Part shown: piece after piece, positions 41,796 to 50,231 of the stretch | Layout: every line of letters starts with the position of its first letter | Position numbering within the stretch: the first letter of the stretch is position 1 | Assembly (NCBI RefSeq): GCF_900188115.1 | Contig: NZ_FZNW01000014.1 | Span: 1 to 64,000, forward strand | DNA length: 64,000 bases | From: Haloechinothrix alba | GTDB taxonomy: Bacteria; Actinomycetota; Actinomycetes; Mycobacteriales; Pseudonocardiaceae | Direction: 5' to 3' | The notes under the pieces: model-generated | What the model saw: only the letters and a program-made list of their open reading frames with translations | What the model was told of the DNA's origin: nothing | Databases searched by the model: none | Made by a program: the position numbers and the translations under genes

Positions 41796-44393
41796 ATGGA
41801 CGCATTCAACCCGACGACGAAGACACAGCAGGCGATCTCGTCGGCCGTGCAGGCCGCGACCGTTGCCGGAAACCCCGACGTGGGGCCCGCGCACCTGCTC
41901 GGCGCTCTGCTCGCGCAAAGCGAGGGGATCGCTCAGCCGCTGCTCACCGCCGTCGGAGCCGACCCCAGCCAGGTGCGGTCCGAGCTGGAACCCATCACGC
42001 AGGGTCTGCCGTCGGCCACGGGGTCGGCGGTGTCGACGCCGCAGTTCGACTCGGAGGCGGTGAAGTCGCTGACCCACGCCCAGCAGCTGGCCACCGAGCT
42101 CGGCGACGACTACGTCTCGGCCGAACACCTCCTTGTGGGGCTGGCCTCCGAGGGTGGCAAGGTCGCCGACCTGCTGCGCAGGCACAACGCGACCCCCGAG
42201 GCGCTGCGTGAGGCGTTCACCAAGGTGCGGGGCTCGGCGAGGGTCACGAGCCCGGACCCGGAAGGCACCTACCAGGCGCTGGAGAAGTACGGGCTCGACC
42301 TCACCGACCGGGCACGGTCCGGCGACCTGGACCCGGTCATCGGCCGCGACAGCGAGATCCGCCGCGTGGTGCAGGTGCTGTCCCGGCGAACCAAGAACAA
42401 CCCCGTGCTCATCGGCGACCCCGGCGTGGGCAAGACCGCGATCGTCGAGGGTCTCGCGCAGCGCATCGTCGCGGGAGATGTGCCGGAGTCACTGCGCAAC
42501 AAGCGGGTCGTGGCGCTGGACCTCGGTGCGATGGTCGCAGGCGCCAAGTACCGCGGCGAGTTCGAGGAGCGGCTCAAGGCCGTACTCAAGGAGATCACCG
42601 AGTCCGAGGGTGAGGTGATCACCTTCATCGACGAGCTGCACACCATCGTCGGTGCCGGCGCGGGTGGCGAGGGCGCCATGGACGCGGGCAACATGATCAA
42701 GCCGATGCTGGCCCGCGGCGAGCTGCGCATGGTCGGTGCCACCACGCTGGACGAGTACCGCAAGCACATCGAGACCGATGCCGCTCTGGAGCGGCGCTTC
42801 CAGCAGGTCATGGTGAACGAGCCGTCCGCGCCCGACACCATCGGCATCCTGCGGGGGCTCAAGGAGCGCTACGAGGTCCACCACGGCGTGCGGATCACCG
42901 ATGCCGCGCTGGTGGCGGCCGCGACCCTGTCGGACCGCTACATCACCGCGCGGTTCCTGCCGGACAAGGCGATCGACCTGGTCGACGAGGCTGCGTCCCG
43001 GCTGCGTATGGAGATCGACTCGCGCCCGGTGGAGATCGACGAGGTCGAGCGCGCCGTCCGGCGCCTCGAGGTCGAGGAGATGGCGCTGTCCAAGGAGGAC
43101 GATGCGGCCTCGCGGGAACGGCTCGCCAACCTGCGCGAGGAGCTGGCCTCGCAGCGGGAGAAGCTCTCGGCGCTGACCGCGCGCTGGCAGAACGAGAAGG
43201 GGTTCATCGACCGGATCCGCGACCTCAAGGAGCAGCTCGAGCAGCTGCGCGGGGAGGCGGACCGCGCCGAGCGCGACGGCAACCTCGGCCGCGTGGCCGA
43301 GCTGCGCTACGGCCGGATCCCCTCACTGGAGAAGGAGCTGGAGGCGGCCACGGCCGACAACTCCGCGATGCAGGATGAGGTGATGCTCAAGGAGGAGGTC
43401 GGGCCGGACGACGTCGCCGACGTGGTCAGCGCGTGGACAGGGATCCCGGCAGGCAAGCTCCTCGAGGGCGAGACCGGCAAGCTGCTGCGCATGGAAAGCG
43501 AGCTCGGCGCGCGCGTGGTCGGCCAGGACGAGGCGGTACGCGCGGTGTCGGACGCGGTGCGCAGGGCGCGGGCCGGGGTGTCCGATCCGGACAGGCCCGC
43601 GGGCTCGTTCCTGTTCCTCGGCCCCACCGGTGTCGGCAAGACGGAGCTGGCCAAGGCGCTCGCCGAGTTCCTGTTCGACGACGAGCGCGCGATGCTGCGC
43701 ATCGACATGAGCGAGTACAGCGAGAAGCACTCGGTGGCCAGGCTCGTCGGTGCCCCGCCCGGGTACGTCGGTTACGACCAGGGTGGCCAGCTGACCGAGT
43801 CGGTGCGCAGGCGACCGTACTCGGTGGTGCTGCTCGACGAGGTGGAGAAGGCGCACTCGGACGTGTTCGACGTGCTGTTGCAGGTGCTGGACGACGGCAG
43901 GCTCACCGACGGCCAGGGCCGCACGGTGGACTTCCGCAACACGATCCTCGTGCTGACCTCGAACCTCGGCTCGCAGGCCATCGCCGATGCCGAGCTGGAC
44001 GAGTGGCAGCGGCGGGACGCCGTGCTCGGCGTGGTCCGCCAGCACTTCAAGCCGGAGTTCATCAACCGGCTGGACGATATGGTCGTGTTCGGCTCGCTCG
44101 ACACCGAGCAGCTGACGTCGATCGTGGAGATCCAGGTGCGGCGGCTGGCCGATCGCCTCGCCCAGCGCAGGCTGACCCTGGACGTCACCGATGCCGCGAA
44201 GGAGTGGCTCGCCGTCGGCGGGTTCGACCCGGTCTACGGTGCTCGCCCGCTGCGCAGGCTGGTGCAGTCCGCGATCGGCGACGAGCTGGCCCGCAAGCTG
44301 CTTGCCGGGGAGATCAGCGACGGCGACACTGTGCGGGTCGACGTGCCGGACACCGACAACGCCACCAAGCTCAGCGTGACCCGCGCGGCCTGA
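41796..44393 (+). CDS. clpB: Disaggregase ClpB (Hsp100)
   Basis: 865-residue AAA+ chaperone that extracts proteins from aggregates together with DnaK. The N-domain starts [23 protein letters not shown]-1 has Walker [11 protein letters not shown] near 208 and pore loop [12 protein letters not shown]. The middle coiled coil ([15 protein letters not shown]-like region, about 400-520) follows. AAA-2 has [14 protein letters not shown] near 608, and [23 protein letters not shown] 41796 follows GAGGAGAGGG and matches the family start. A perfect HAIR box upstream puts it in the HspR regulon, and a strong terminator follows. Confidence 0.98.
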   Translation: MDAFNPTTKTQQAISSAVQAATVAGNPDVGPAHLLGALLAQSEGIAQPLLTAVGADPSQVRSELEPITQGLPSATGSAVSTPQFDSEAVKSLTHAQQLATELGDDYVSAEHLLVGLASEGGKVADLLRRHNATPEALREAFTKVRGSARVTSPDPEGTYQALEKYGLDLTDRARSGDLDPVIGRDSEIRRVVQVLSRRTKNNPVLIGDPGVGKTAIVEGLAQRIVAGDVPESLRNKRVVALDLGAMVAGAKYRGEFEERLKAVLKEITESEGEVITFIDELHTIVGAGAGGEGAMDAGNMIKPMLARGELRMVGATTLDEYRKHIETDAALERRFQQVMVNEPSAPDTIGILRGLKERYEVHHGVRITDAALVAAATLSDRYITARFLPDKAIDLVDEAASRLRMEIDSRPVEIDEVERAVRRLEVEEMALSKEDDAASRERLANLREELASQREKLSALTARWQNEKGFIDRIRDLKEQLEQLRGEADRAERDGNLGRVAELRYGRIPSLEKELEAATADNSAMQDEVMLKEEVGPDDVADVVSAWTGIPAGKLLEGETGKLLRMESELGARVVGQDEAVRAVSDAVRRARAGVSDPDRPAGSFLFLGPTGVGKTELAKALAEFLFDDERAMLRIDMSEYSEKHSVARLVGAPPGYVGYDQGGQLTESVRRRPYSVVLLDEVEKAHSDVFDVLLQVLDDGRLTDGQGRTVDFRNTILVLTSNLGSQAIADAELDEWQRRDAVLGVVRQHFKPEFINRLDDMVVFGSLDTEQLTSIVEIQVRRLADRLAQRRLTLDVTDAAKEWLAVGGFDPVYGARPLRRLVQSAIGDELARKLLAGEISDGDTVRVDVPDTDNATKLSVTRAA

Positions 44394-44413
44394 CGGGCCG
44401 TGCGGAGGTCCGT

Positions 44414-44461
44414 GCCGAGGGATCCTTCGGTGCACGTGATGTACCGAAGGCATCCCTCGGC
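44414..44461. terminator. Terminator hairpin after clpB
   Basis: CCGAGGGATCCTTCGGTGCA, CGTGA, TGTACCGAAGGCATCCCTCG plus G: a 20-bp stem with one bulged base and one G-T type mismatch, 20 bp after the clpB stop. Confidence 0.8.
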
Positions 44462-44530
44462 TCGCTCCGACTTCCCGCGACACGCAGCGGCGATCGAGGT
44501 ACCGGCCCTTCGCGCGTTAGGCTGTACCGC

Positions 44531-45262
44531 GTGGGTATACCGGCGTGGATCTGGTTCGTGATCGCTTTCGTGGCGCTCGTGTCCGGTCTGGCATTGCTCG
44601 CGACGGACCGTGCGCGCGAGGGACAGCGCAACCGGGAGCGGTTGCGCTGGGCAGACCTGCGCGGCTGGCAGTTCGCCGAGGAAGACCCGAGGATGGTCAG
44701 CCACTGGACCGAAGGCGCCATGGGGTACTTCGGTGCGGACGCGGCGGTGAACGTCGTCGCCGGCACCACCTTCACCAGCGAGGGCAGGCGATCGGTCTAC
44801 ATCTTCGACATCGAGACCGACCGGCAGATCCCCGCCGTGGTGGTCGCCGTGCGCTGCGGCAAGGCGTTCCCGGTGCTGCTCGAGCTGTGGCTGGCCAGCG
44901 TGCCGTTCCAGCGGGCGAACATGCCGGAGCTGCTCGGTCCCGCCGGGCAGCGCTACGCGTTCACCGACGATGTGGAGGCGGCGCGTAGCACCATCACCCA
45001 GGACCTTGTCGATGCCGCGGACGAGCTCGGCGGTGACGTCAGCGTGCTGTGGATCGAGCACGACTGGGTGCTCGCCGCCGTGTCCGCGAATGCGGGCCCC
45101 TCGCGCCTGGAGCGGCTGCTGCGCGATGTCGGCGAGATCGCCGACATCATCGACCCGGCCGAGGAGGAGGACGGGCCGGACGGCAGGCACGTCTGGCAGA
45201 ACCCTCCGGACGGGGTGCGGCCAGTGGACACCATGCACGAGCGCCCGCACGGGGACCTCTGA
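44531..45262 (+). CDS. Membrane-anchored protein of unknown function (Rv0383c-like position)
   Basis: 243 residues from GTG 44531. A single N-terminal helix, IPAWIWFVIAFVALVSGLAL, is the anchor. The cytoplasmic or external part begins with RLRWADLRGWQFAEEDPRMV, then a mixed alpha/beta domain (VNVVAGTTFTSEGRRSVYIF, VAVRCGKAFPVLLELWLASV, YAFTDDVEAARSTITQDLVD) and an acidic tail. No catalytic motif was recognised. In M. tuberculosis a secreted-type protein (Rv0383c) also sits between clpB and pyrE, so the gene is likely a conserved neighbour. A TAGGCT hexamer 12 bp upstream suggests a near-leaderless transcript. Confidence 0.75.
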   Translation: MGIPAWIWFVIAFVALVSGLALLATDRAREGQRNRERLRWADLRGWQFAEEDPRMVSHWTEGAMGYFGADAAVNVVAGTTFTSEGRRSVYIFDIETDRQIPAVVVAVRCGKAFPVLLELWLASVPFQRANMPELLGPAGQRYAFTDDVEAARSTITQDLVDAADELGGDVSVLWIEHDWVLAAVSANAGPSRLERLLRDVGEIADIIDPAEEEDGPDGRHVWQNPPDGVRPVDTMHERPHGDL

Positions 45263-45307
45263 GGACGTATCCGGGCGCACCTACCGGCGCTAGGAAGGCG
45301 GCTGGCG

Positions 45308-46078
45308 ATGGCCACAGCACTGATCACGGGCGCGACTGCGGGGATCGGAGCGGCGCTCGCTCGCCGGCTCGCCGATCGGGGCTACGATGTCGTGCTCGTC
45401 GCGCGGGACGCGGAGCGGCTGCGCGCGATGGCGTCGGAGCTGGGCGGGCGCGGGATCACCGCAGAGGTGCTGCCTGCCGACCTGGCCGACGCCGAGCAGC
45501 GCGGGAAGGTCGAGCGGCACCTGGCGGACCACCCGGTCGACGTGCTGGTCAACAACGCGGGGCTCGGGCTCAACGAACGGTTCGACGAGGTCGACCCGGG
45601 CCGGCTCGAGGCCCAGCTCGACCTGAACGTGACGAGCGTGCTGCGGCTGACGAGGGCGGCGGTGCCCGGCATGGTCAGCCGCGGTGGAGGTGCCGTGGTG
45701 AACGTGTCCAGCGTGGCCGGGTTCTTCCCCGCCTCGGGGCCCGCCTACGCGGCGACGAAGGCGTGGGTGACGACGTTCTCCGAGGGCATGGCCGCGTCGC
45801 TGGCCGGCACCGGGGTCCGGATGCTCGCGCTGTGCCCCGGCTTCACCCGCACCGAGTTCCACCAGCGCTCCGGCGACGACGTCTCGCGCATCCCGGGGTG
45901 GCTGTGGCTGGATGCCGACCGGGTAGCGCGGGAGTGCCTCGCCGACCTGGACCGCGGCAGGACCGTCTCGGTTCCGGGCAAGCGCTGGAAGGCCATCGTC
46001 GGCGCAGGTCGTCTCGTCCCGGCCCCGGTACGCCGGTTCGCCCAGAACAAGCTCGCCGCAGGCCGCACCCGCACCTGA
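45308..46078 (+). CDS. Short-chain dehydrogenase/reductase
   Basis: 256 residues. The cofactor motif [20 protein letters not shown] is at residues 3-22, the basic residue of [14 protein letters not shown] favours NADP(H), and the NNAG motif is [16 protein letters not shown]. The catalytic Ser lies in [20 protein letters not shown] and the Tyr/Lys pair in YAATK. It belongs to the classical SDR group often annotated DltE/YqjQ-like, whose substrate is unknown; the C-terminal [20 protein letters not shown] suggests an amphipathic membrane-peripheral end. ATG 45308 has only a weak ribosome site (AGGAAGGCGGCTGGCG). Two family-A repeats follow. Confidence 0.9.
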   Translation: MATALITGATAGIGAALARRLADRGYDVVLVARDAERLRAMASELGGRGITAEVLPADLADAEQRGKVERHLADHPVDVLVNNAGLGLNERFDEVDPGRLEAQLDLNVTSVLRLTRAAVPGMVSRGGGAVVNVSSVAGFFPASGPAYAATKAWVTTFSEGMAASLAGTGVRMLALCPGFTRTEFHQRSGDDVSRIPGWLWLDADRVARECLADLDRGRTVSVPGKRWKAIVGAGRLVPAPVRRFAQNKLAAGRTRT

Positions 46079-46113
46079 GCCGGGCAGGACCCGGCAGGTC
46101 CGGTGTGGAGGGT

Positions 46114-46168
46114 GGAGCCCAATGTCACGTTTGGCTCCTTCTATGGAACCGGGGTCACCTTCGGCTCC
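46114..46168. repeat. Intergenic double palindrome, family A copy 4
   Basis: GGAGCCCAATGTCACGTTTG plus GCTCC, then TTCTAT (reverse of ATAGAA), then GGAACCGGGGTCACCTTCGG plus CTCC. It is inverted relative to copies 1-3 and lies 35 bp after the SDR stop. Confidence 0.85.
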
Positions 46169-46233
46169 TTTGCCACGCGCGTCGGGTGGCGGGATGCCTG
46201 GCTGCCGCCCACACCAGTACGGCTGATGCCTAT

Positions 46234-46287
46234 GGAACCGATGTGACATCGGTTCCATAGAAGGAGCCCGATGTCACCTTCGGCTCC
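46234..46287. repeat. Intergenic double palindrome, family A copy 5
   Basis: GGAACCGATGTGACATCGGT plus TCC (a perfect 23-bp palindrome around GTGAC), then ATAGAA, then GGAGCCCGATGTCACCTTCG plus GCTCC. It ends 23 bp before the pyrE start codon, so it is part of the pyrE leader or promoter region rather than a simple terminator. Confidence 0.87.
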
Positions 46288-46310
46288 ACAACCTGGGACG
46301 CTAGGGGACC

Positions 46311-46886
46311 GTGGACCCCGTTACCGATGTTCCCGCCGTCGATCACGCCGCGAGGACCGAGCTGGCGCGGCTGGTCACCGAGCTGGCCGTTGTGCACGGC
46401 ACCGTGACGCTGTCCTCCGGCCAGCAGGCCGACTACTACGTGGACATGCGCAGGGCCACGCTGCATCACGCGGCCGCGCCGCTGATCGGCACGCTGCTGC
46501 GCCAGCTTACCGCCGACTGGTCGTACGTCGCCGTCGGCGGCCTGACCCTTGGCGCCGACCCGGTCGCCTGCGCGATGTTGCACTCCGCGGCCGCCGACGG
46601 GATGGTGCTCGACGCGTTCGTGGTGCGCAAGTCCGAGAAGCAGCACGGGATGCAGCGGCGTATCGAGGGCATCGAGGTGTCCGGGCAGCGGGTCCTTGCC
46701 GTGGAGGACACCTCCACAACCGGCGGCAGCGTGCTCACAGCGGTGGACACACTGACCGAGGCCGGAGCGACCGTCGTCGGCGTCGCCACGGTGGTCGACC
46801 GCGACACCGGCGCCCGCGAAGCGGTCGAGGAGCGTGGACTGACCTACCGCAGCCTCCTCGGGCGCGCCGACCTCGGGCTGGCCTGA
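46311..46886 (+). CDS. pyrE: Orotate phosphoribosyltransferase
   Basis: 191-residue enzyme of UMP synthesis that joins orotate and PRPP to OMP. GTVTLSSGQQADYYVDMRRA is the orotate-binding N-terminal region. FVVRKSEKQHGMQRRIEG contains the catalytic loop Lys. The PRPP signature is VLAVEDTSTTGGSVLTAVDT. Length is normal for the actinobacterial form. GTG 46311 is used; no strong ribosome site is present because the family-A palindrome sits just upstream. It is followed after 23 bp by the SpoU-type methylase gene, as in mycobacteria. Confidence 0.95.
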   Translation: MDPVTDVPAVDHAARTELARLVTELAVVHGTVTLSSGQQADYYVDMRRATLHHAAAPLIGTLLRQLTADWSYVAVGGLTLGADPVACAMLHSAAADGMVLDAFVVRKSEKQHGMQRRIEGIEVSGQRVLAVEDTSTTGGSVLTAVDTLTEAGATVVGVATVVDRDTGAREAVEERGLTYRSLLGRADLGLA

Positions 46887-46909
46887 CCCGACGCGAAGGC
46901 GTGGCAGGG

Positions 46910-47578
46910 ATGGACGTGACAGCGGACGATCCAACCGGCGAGCCGGGACCGACCGAGTGGGCCACGCACGACGATGTCGGCGTGGGCCCGTGGGAGGGCC
47001 CGTGGCCGAGCGGGGAGCACTATGACCCCGAGCTACTCGAGCACGGAGACCGCCGCAACGTCGTCGACGCCTACCGGTACTGGCGGCGGGAGTCGATCGT
47101 GGCGGACCTGGACCGCACGCGCCACCCGTTCCATGTGGCGATCGAGAACTTCCAGCACGACCACAACATCGGCACCGTGGTGCGCACCGCCAACTCGTTC
47201 GCGGCCGCCGCGGTGCACATCGTCGGCAAGCGGCGCTGGAACCGGCGCGCCGCCATGGTCACCGATCGCTACCAGCACCTCTACCACCATCCCGATGTCG
47301 CCACGCTGGTGGAGTTCGCAGAGCAGCGGGGTCTGACGATCGTGACCGTGGACAACACCCCCGGCGCGCACCGGCTGGAGAGCGTCACGCTGCCGCGCGA
47401 GTGCATGCTGCTGTTCGGGCAGGAGGGTCCCGGCCTGTCCGAGGAGGCACGGCAGGCGGCGATGCCGGTGTCGATCGCACAGTTCGGGTCCACCCGCTCG
47501 ATCAACGCGGGGGTCGCTGCGGGCATCGTCATGCATGCCTGGATCCAGCAACACGCCGACCCGAGCACCGCCTGGTGA
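46910..47578 (+). CDS. SpoU/TrmH-family RNA 2'-O-methyltransferase
   Basis: 222-residue SPOUT methylase. Motif 1 is FQHDHNIGTVVRTANSFAAA (N-I-G and the catalytic Arg). Motif 2 is ECMLLFGQEGPGLSEEARQA and motif 3 QFGSTRSINAGVAAGIVMHA, the trefoil-knot SAM site. A ~40-residue N-terminal extension (DVGVGPWEGPWPSGEHYDPE) resembles the mycobacterial Rv0380c-type protein, found next to pyrE there too. Target RNA (tRNA or 23S rRNA ribose) is not defined. ATG 46910 is close behind the pyrE stop, so the two are probably co-transcribed. Confidence 0.9.
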   Translation: MDVTADDPTGEPGPTEWATHDDVGVGPWEGPWPSGEHYDPELLEHGDRRNVVDAYRYWRRESIVADLDRTRHPFHVAIENFQHDHNIGTVVRTANSFAAAAVHIVGKRRWNRRAAMVTDRYQHLYHHPDVATLVEFAEQRGLTIVTVDNTPGAHRLESVTLPRECMLLFGQEGPGLSEEARQAAMPVSIAQFGSTRSINAGVAAGIVMHAWIQQHADPSTAW

Positions 47579-47659
47579 CCGCACGCCTCACTGCCAGCGG
47601 AAGAACCGGGCCGCAGCCGCGATAGCCAGCACCGGGACACCCGCGAGGACACCCAGGTG

Positions 47660-48054
47660 CAGCGCTTCGGGCGCCTGCCCGATCCACGCCGTGCTGAGCG
47701 CCGCGACCTGCACGACGCCGTAGGTCACCAGCTCACGGCGCTGTCGCTGGAGTCGGAGGTCGCCGCGCACCACGCGGCCCCTCCTGCCGGTGACCACGTC
47801 GAGCGGGCACGCGGACTGGCCAAGGAGCTGCTCGCCGAGGTGCGGAGCGCGGTCGGGTGCATCTGGATGTGGACGAGCGCCTGGAGCTGACCGAGGAGCA
47901 CGCCTCCGCACACGACGACGGCCCAGGGACGCCGCTACTTCGGCTGGGCAACGGGCTCACCGGCCTGCGTGAGCGGGTGGAGCAGCTGGGTGGCGCGGTC
48001 TCGTTCGACTCCCGCTCAGGTTTCCGGGTCGACGCGGAGGTTCCGGCACCGTGA
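47660..48054 (+). pseudogene. Decayed sensor histidine kinase (DesK/NarX type)
   Basis: Two pieces in different frames. 47660-47860 reads AERRDLHDAVGHQLTALSLE and VERARGLAKELLAEVRSAV, the HisKA_3 phospho-acceptor helix with its His. 47857-48054 reads HLDVDERLELTEEHAS joined to AHDDGPGTPLLRLGNGLTGL and RERVEQLGGAVSFDSRSGF, the end of the ATPase domain. The linker, the ATP N-box and all sensor or membrane segments are missing, with a frameshift near 47857. The 3' end overlaps the response regulator start (GTGA), marking it as the former cognate kinase. Confidence 0.78.
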
Positions 48055-48755
48055 TCCGTGTGTGCGTTGTGGACGATCAGACCCTTGTACGCCAGGGCAT
48101 TCGCAGCCTGCTCGATCTGGCGCCGGAGGTGGACGTCGCTGCGGAGGCGGGTGACGGCGACGAGGCCCTGGATGTGATCGGACGCGAGCTACCCGACGTG
48201 GTGCTGCTGGACCTGCGCATGCCGGGCCGGGACGGGATCGCCACGCTCACCGAACTGCGCGAGCGCGGTATCGATGTGCCGACCCTGGTGCTGACCACCT
48301 TCGACGACGACGAGCTCGTGCTCGGGGCGTTGCGTGCCGGCGCCCGCGGGTACCTGCTCAAGGATGTCACGCTGGAGGCGCTGGTCAGCGCGATACGCAC
48401 GCTCGCCGAAGGCGACACGCTGGTCGAGCCGACGATGACGTACCGCCTCGCCCGCTCCGTGCCGGACCTGCCGTCGGCGGAGGAGTTCGACGAGCACCCC
48501 GCACCCCACCCGCTGACCGGTCGGGAGCGCGAGATCCTGCGGCTGCTCGCGGCGGGCTACGCCAACCGGGAGATCGCCTCCGCGCTGCACCTGACGGAGG
48601 GAACGGTGAAGAACCACGTGTCCAGCCTGCTGATGAAGCTGGAGGTGCGGGACCGCACCCGCGCGGTGCTGCGGGCGCTGCACCAGGGACTGCTGTCGGA
48701 GGCGGACGGCACGGCCTCCGGCGGACCCGCCGGAGGCTTCCCCGGTGAGCGGTGA
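48051..48755 (+). CDS. NarL/LuxR-family response regulator, orphaned by kinase decay
   Basis: 234 residues from GTG 48051. The receiver is complete: CVVDDQTLVRQGIRSLLDL (acidic pair), LPDVVLLDLRMPGRDG (phosphorylation Asp about 53), LVLTTFDDDELVLGALRAGA and GYLLKDVTLEAL (conserved Lys). The LuxR HTH is near 155-215: LTGREREILRLLAAGYANRE, LTEGTVKNHVSSLLMKLEVR. A short Gly/Pro tail follows. It overlaps the end of the kinase pseudogene by 4 bp. Since the receiver is intact, it may be phosphorylated by another kinase or act without. Targets unknown. Confidence 0.92.
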   Translation: MIRVCVVDDQTLVRQGIRSLLDLAPEVDVAAEAGDGDEALDVIGRELPDVVLLDLRMPGRDGIATLTELRERGIDVPTLVLTTFDDDELVLGALRAGARGYLLKDVTLEALVSAIRTLAEGDTLVEPTMTYRLARSVPDLPSAEEFDEHPAPHPLTGREREILRLLAAGYANREIASALHLTEGTVKNHVSSLLMKLEVRDRTRAVLRALHQGLLSEADGTASGGPAGGFPGER

Positions 48756-48771
48756 CCGCCGCGCGGTGTGG

Positions 48772-48972
48772 TCACCGCCGCCTGCCGCGCACCAGCTCGG
48801 CGTCCCTGGCGCTCTCGCAGCAGTTGACCAGCGCGTAAAAGAACTGGTCGAGGTGGTCCATTGTGCTCGGCCACTCGGTGATGGGTTCCTCGTCGGCGCT
48901 CTCGAGCGGCGTGACGGCGACGGTGAGCGTCCAGTCGGCGAACGCGCCGTTGATGGTCAGTGTCTTCTCCAC
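48772..48972 (-). CDS. Small conserved-type protein, unknown function
   Basis: 66 residues from GTG 48972, preceded by GAAAGGGGAT. The sequence MEKTLTINGAFADWTLTVAV then PLESADEEPITEWPSTMDHL and FFYALVNCCESARDAELVRG has balanced composition and no shadow character. It is divergent from the XRE regulator gene 123 bp away. Small proteins of this kind often accompany XRE/DUF397 pairs in Pseudonocardiales, but no family name is certain. No signal peptide or membrane helix. Confidence 0.62.
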   Translation of the reverse strand: MEKTLTINGAFADWTLTVAVTPLESADEEPITEWPSTMDHLDQFFYALVNCCESARDAELVRGRRR

Positions 48973-49095
48973 AGCACGGATCCCCTTTCATGTCGGTGAG
49001 CTCCGCTAATCTCGCCGTGCTCCGGTCGTGCAAGCAACTGTCCGATCGGGTGACGGGGCTTTTTTGCCGGGGTGGCAACCGCGGAGGGTGTGCGC

Positions 49096-49944
49096 ATGAC
49101 TGGAGGGGCACGTTCGTCGATCCGGCAGCGCAGGGTCTCGTCGGAGCTGCGCAGGCTACGCGAGGCACAGGGGATGACCTGCGAGGACGTCGCCACGGCT
49201 CTGGGCTGCTCGATCAGCAAGATCAGCCGTATGGAGACCGGGGTTCGCGGCCTCAATGTGGACGATGTCGCCGCGGTGTTGGGAGTGCTGCATGTTCCGG
49301 CGAGACACCGGGAGGAGCTGCTCACCCTGGTGCGCAACGGCGCGCAGCGCAACTTGGTGCACATCGGTGGCAAACTGCCGGACCCACTGAAGGATCTGAT
49401 CCGTGCGGAGAACGAGGCGGTGGCGTTGTACAACTACGAGTCGCTGCTCGTGCCGGGACTGTTGCAGACGGGCGACTACGCCCGCACGGTGATCCGCACC
49501 GGCAACCCCATGCTGTCCGAAGACGAGGTGGACCAGCGTGTGACCGCACGGATGTCCCGGCAGGCCCTGCTCTCCCGCTACCGGGGGCCGACACTCTCGG
49601 CGATCGTGGACGAGATGGCACTGCGCCGCCCGGTCGGCGGTGTGGGGGTGATGCACGGTCAGCTGCAGCACCTGCTCGGGATGATCGAGCGGCCGAAGGT
49701 CGAGCTGCGTGTCGTTCCGTTCGCGACCGAGGAACACCCGGGTCTCGGTGGCCCGCTGATGATCCTGGATTTCGACGACCAGCCACCCCTGGTGGGATTC
49801 GAAGCACGTTCCATCAGCGGTCTTCTCGAAGAGGAACCGGCCGTCCATCGCGTTAAGCTGGCGTGGCGCGAGCTACGTACTTCGGCGCTGTCCCCAGAGG
49901 AGTCGGCCCGGCTCGTTGCCGAGATCGCAGGCGAGTTGACCTAG
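49096..49944 (+). CDS. XRE-family regulator with DUF5753 domain
   Basis: 282 residues from ATG 49096, chosen because GGAGGG lies 7 bp upstream; the frame opens further at GTG 49072. The HTH is at about 10-65: ELRRLREAQGMTCEDVATAL, GCSISKISRMETGVRGLNVD. The DUF5753 ligand or partner domain follows (ALYNYESLLVPGLLQTGDYA, RMSRQALLSRYRGPTLSAIV, VVPFATEEHPGLGGPLMILD). Such regulators (WhiJ-like in Streptomyces) work with small DUF397 proteins; the next gene, 15 bp downstream, encodes one. Roles include development and antibiotic control; the target here is unknown. Confidence 0.9.
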   Translation: MTGGARSSIRQRRVSSELRRLREAQGMTCEDVATALGCSISKISRMETGVRGLNVDDVAAVLGVLHVPARHREELLTLVRNGAQRNLVHIGGKLPDPLKDLIRAENEAVALYNYESLLVPGLLQTGDYARTVIRTGNPMLSEDEVDQRVTARMSRQALLSRYRGPTLSAIVDEMALRRPVGGVGVMHGQLQHLLGMIERPKVELRVVPFATEEHPGLGGPLMILDFDDQPPLVGFEARSISGLLEEEPAVHRVKLAWRELRTSALSPEESARLVAEIAGELT

Positions 49945-49959
49945 TGCGAGGAACGGACC

Positions 49960-50208
49960 ATGAACGCTCCGGACTTTCCCTGCGCCACATGGCGTAGGAG
50001 CAGCTACAGTGACGGCCACGGGAACTGCGTCGAGGTGGCCTTCCCCTGGCGCACCAGCAGCTATAGCGACTCCGACTACAATTGCGTCGAGGTCGCGGTG
50101 ACCGAGCGGGTCACGGCGGTGCGCGACTCCAAGGACCCGCACGGCGGCGTCCTCACGCTCACTCCCGCCGCCTGGCGCACCTTCTGCGCCGCCCACTGGC
50201 CGAGCTGA
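49960..50208 (+). CDS. DUF397 protein with duplicated motif
   Basis: 82 residues. DUF397 proteins are usually ~60 residues with one W-R-x-S-S-Y-S motif; here the motif occurs twice in tandem, TWRRSSYSDGHGNCVEVAF and PWRTSSYSDSDYNCVEVAV, followed by the standard VRDSKDPHGGVLTLTPAAWR and FCAAHW end. It is 15 bp behind the XRE/DUF5753 regulator gene and is expected to act with it, as in the WhiJ-type pairs, probably as a small antagonist or partner. ATG 49960 follows GCGAGGAACGG. The duplicated motif suggests an internal duplication of about 60 bp. Confidence 0.88.
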   Translation: MNAPDFPCATWRRSSYSDGHGNCVEVAFPWRTSSYSDSDYNCVEVAVTERVTAVRDSKDPHGGVLTLTPAAWRTFCAAHWPS

Positions 50209-50231
50209 GCGGCACGCTCGGCCTGGTCAGG

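Noticed and set aside
47588-47911. Minus-strand frame with a hydrophobic end (LHLGVLAGVPVLAIAAAARF) opposite the kinase remnant
   Set aside because: It could be the 3' end of a membrane protein, but it overlaps DNA that clearly encodes the kinase His box on the other strand, so it is treated as a shadow.
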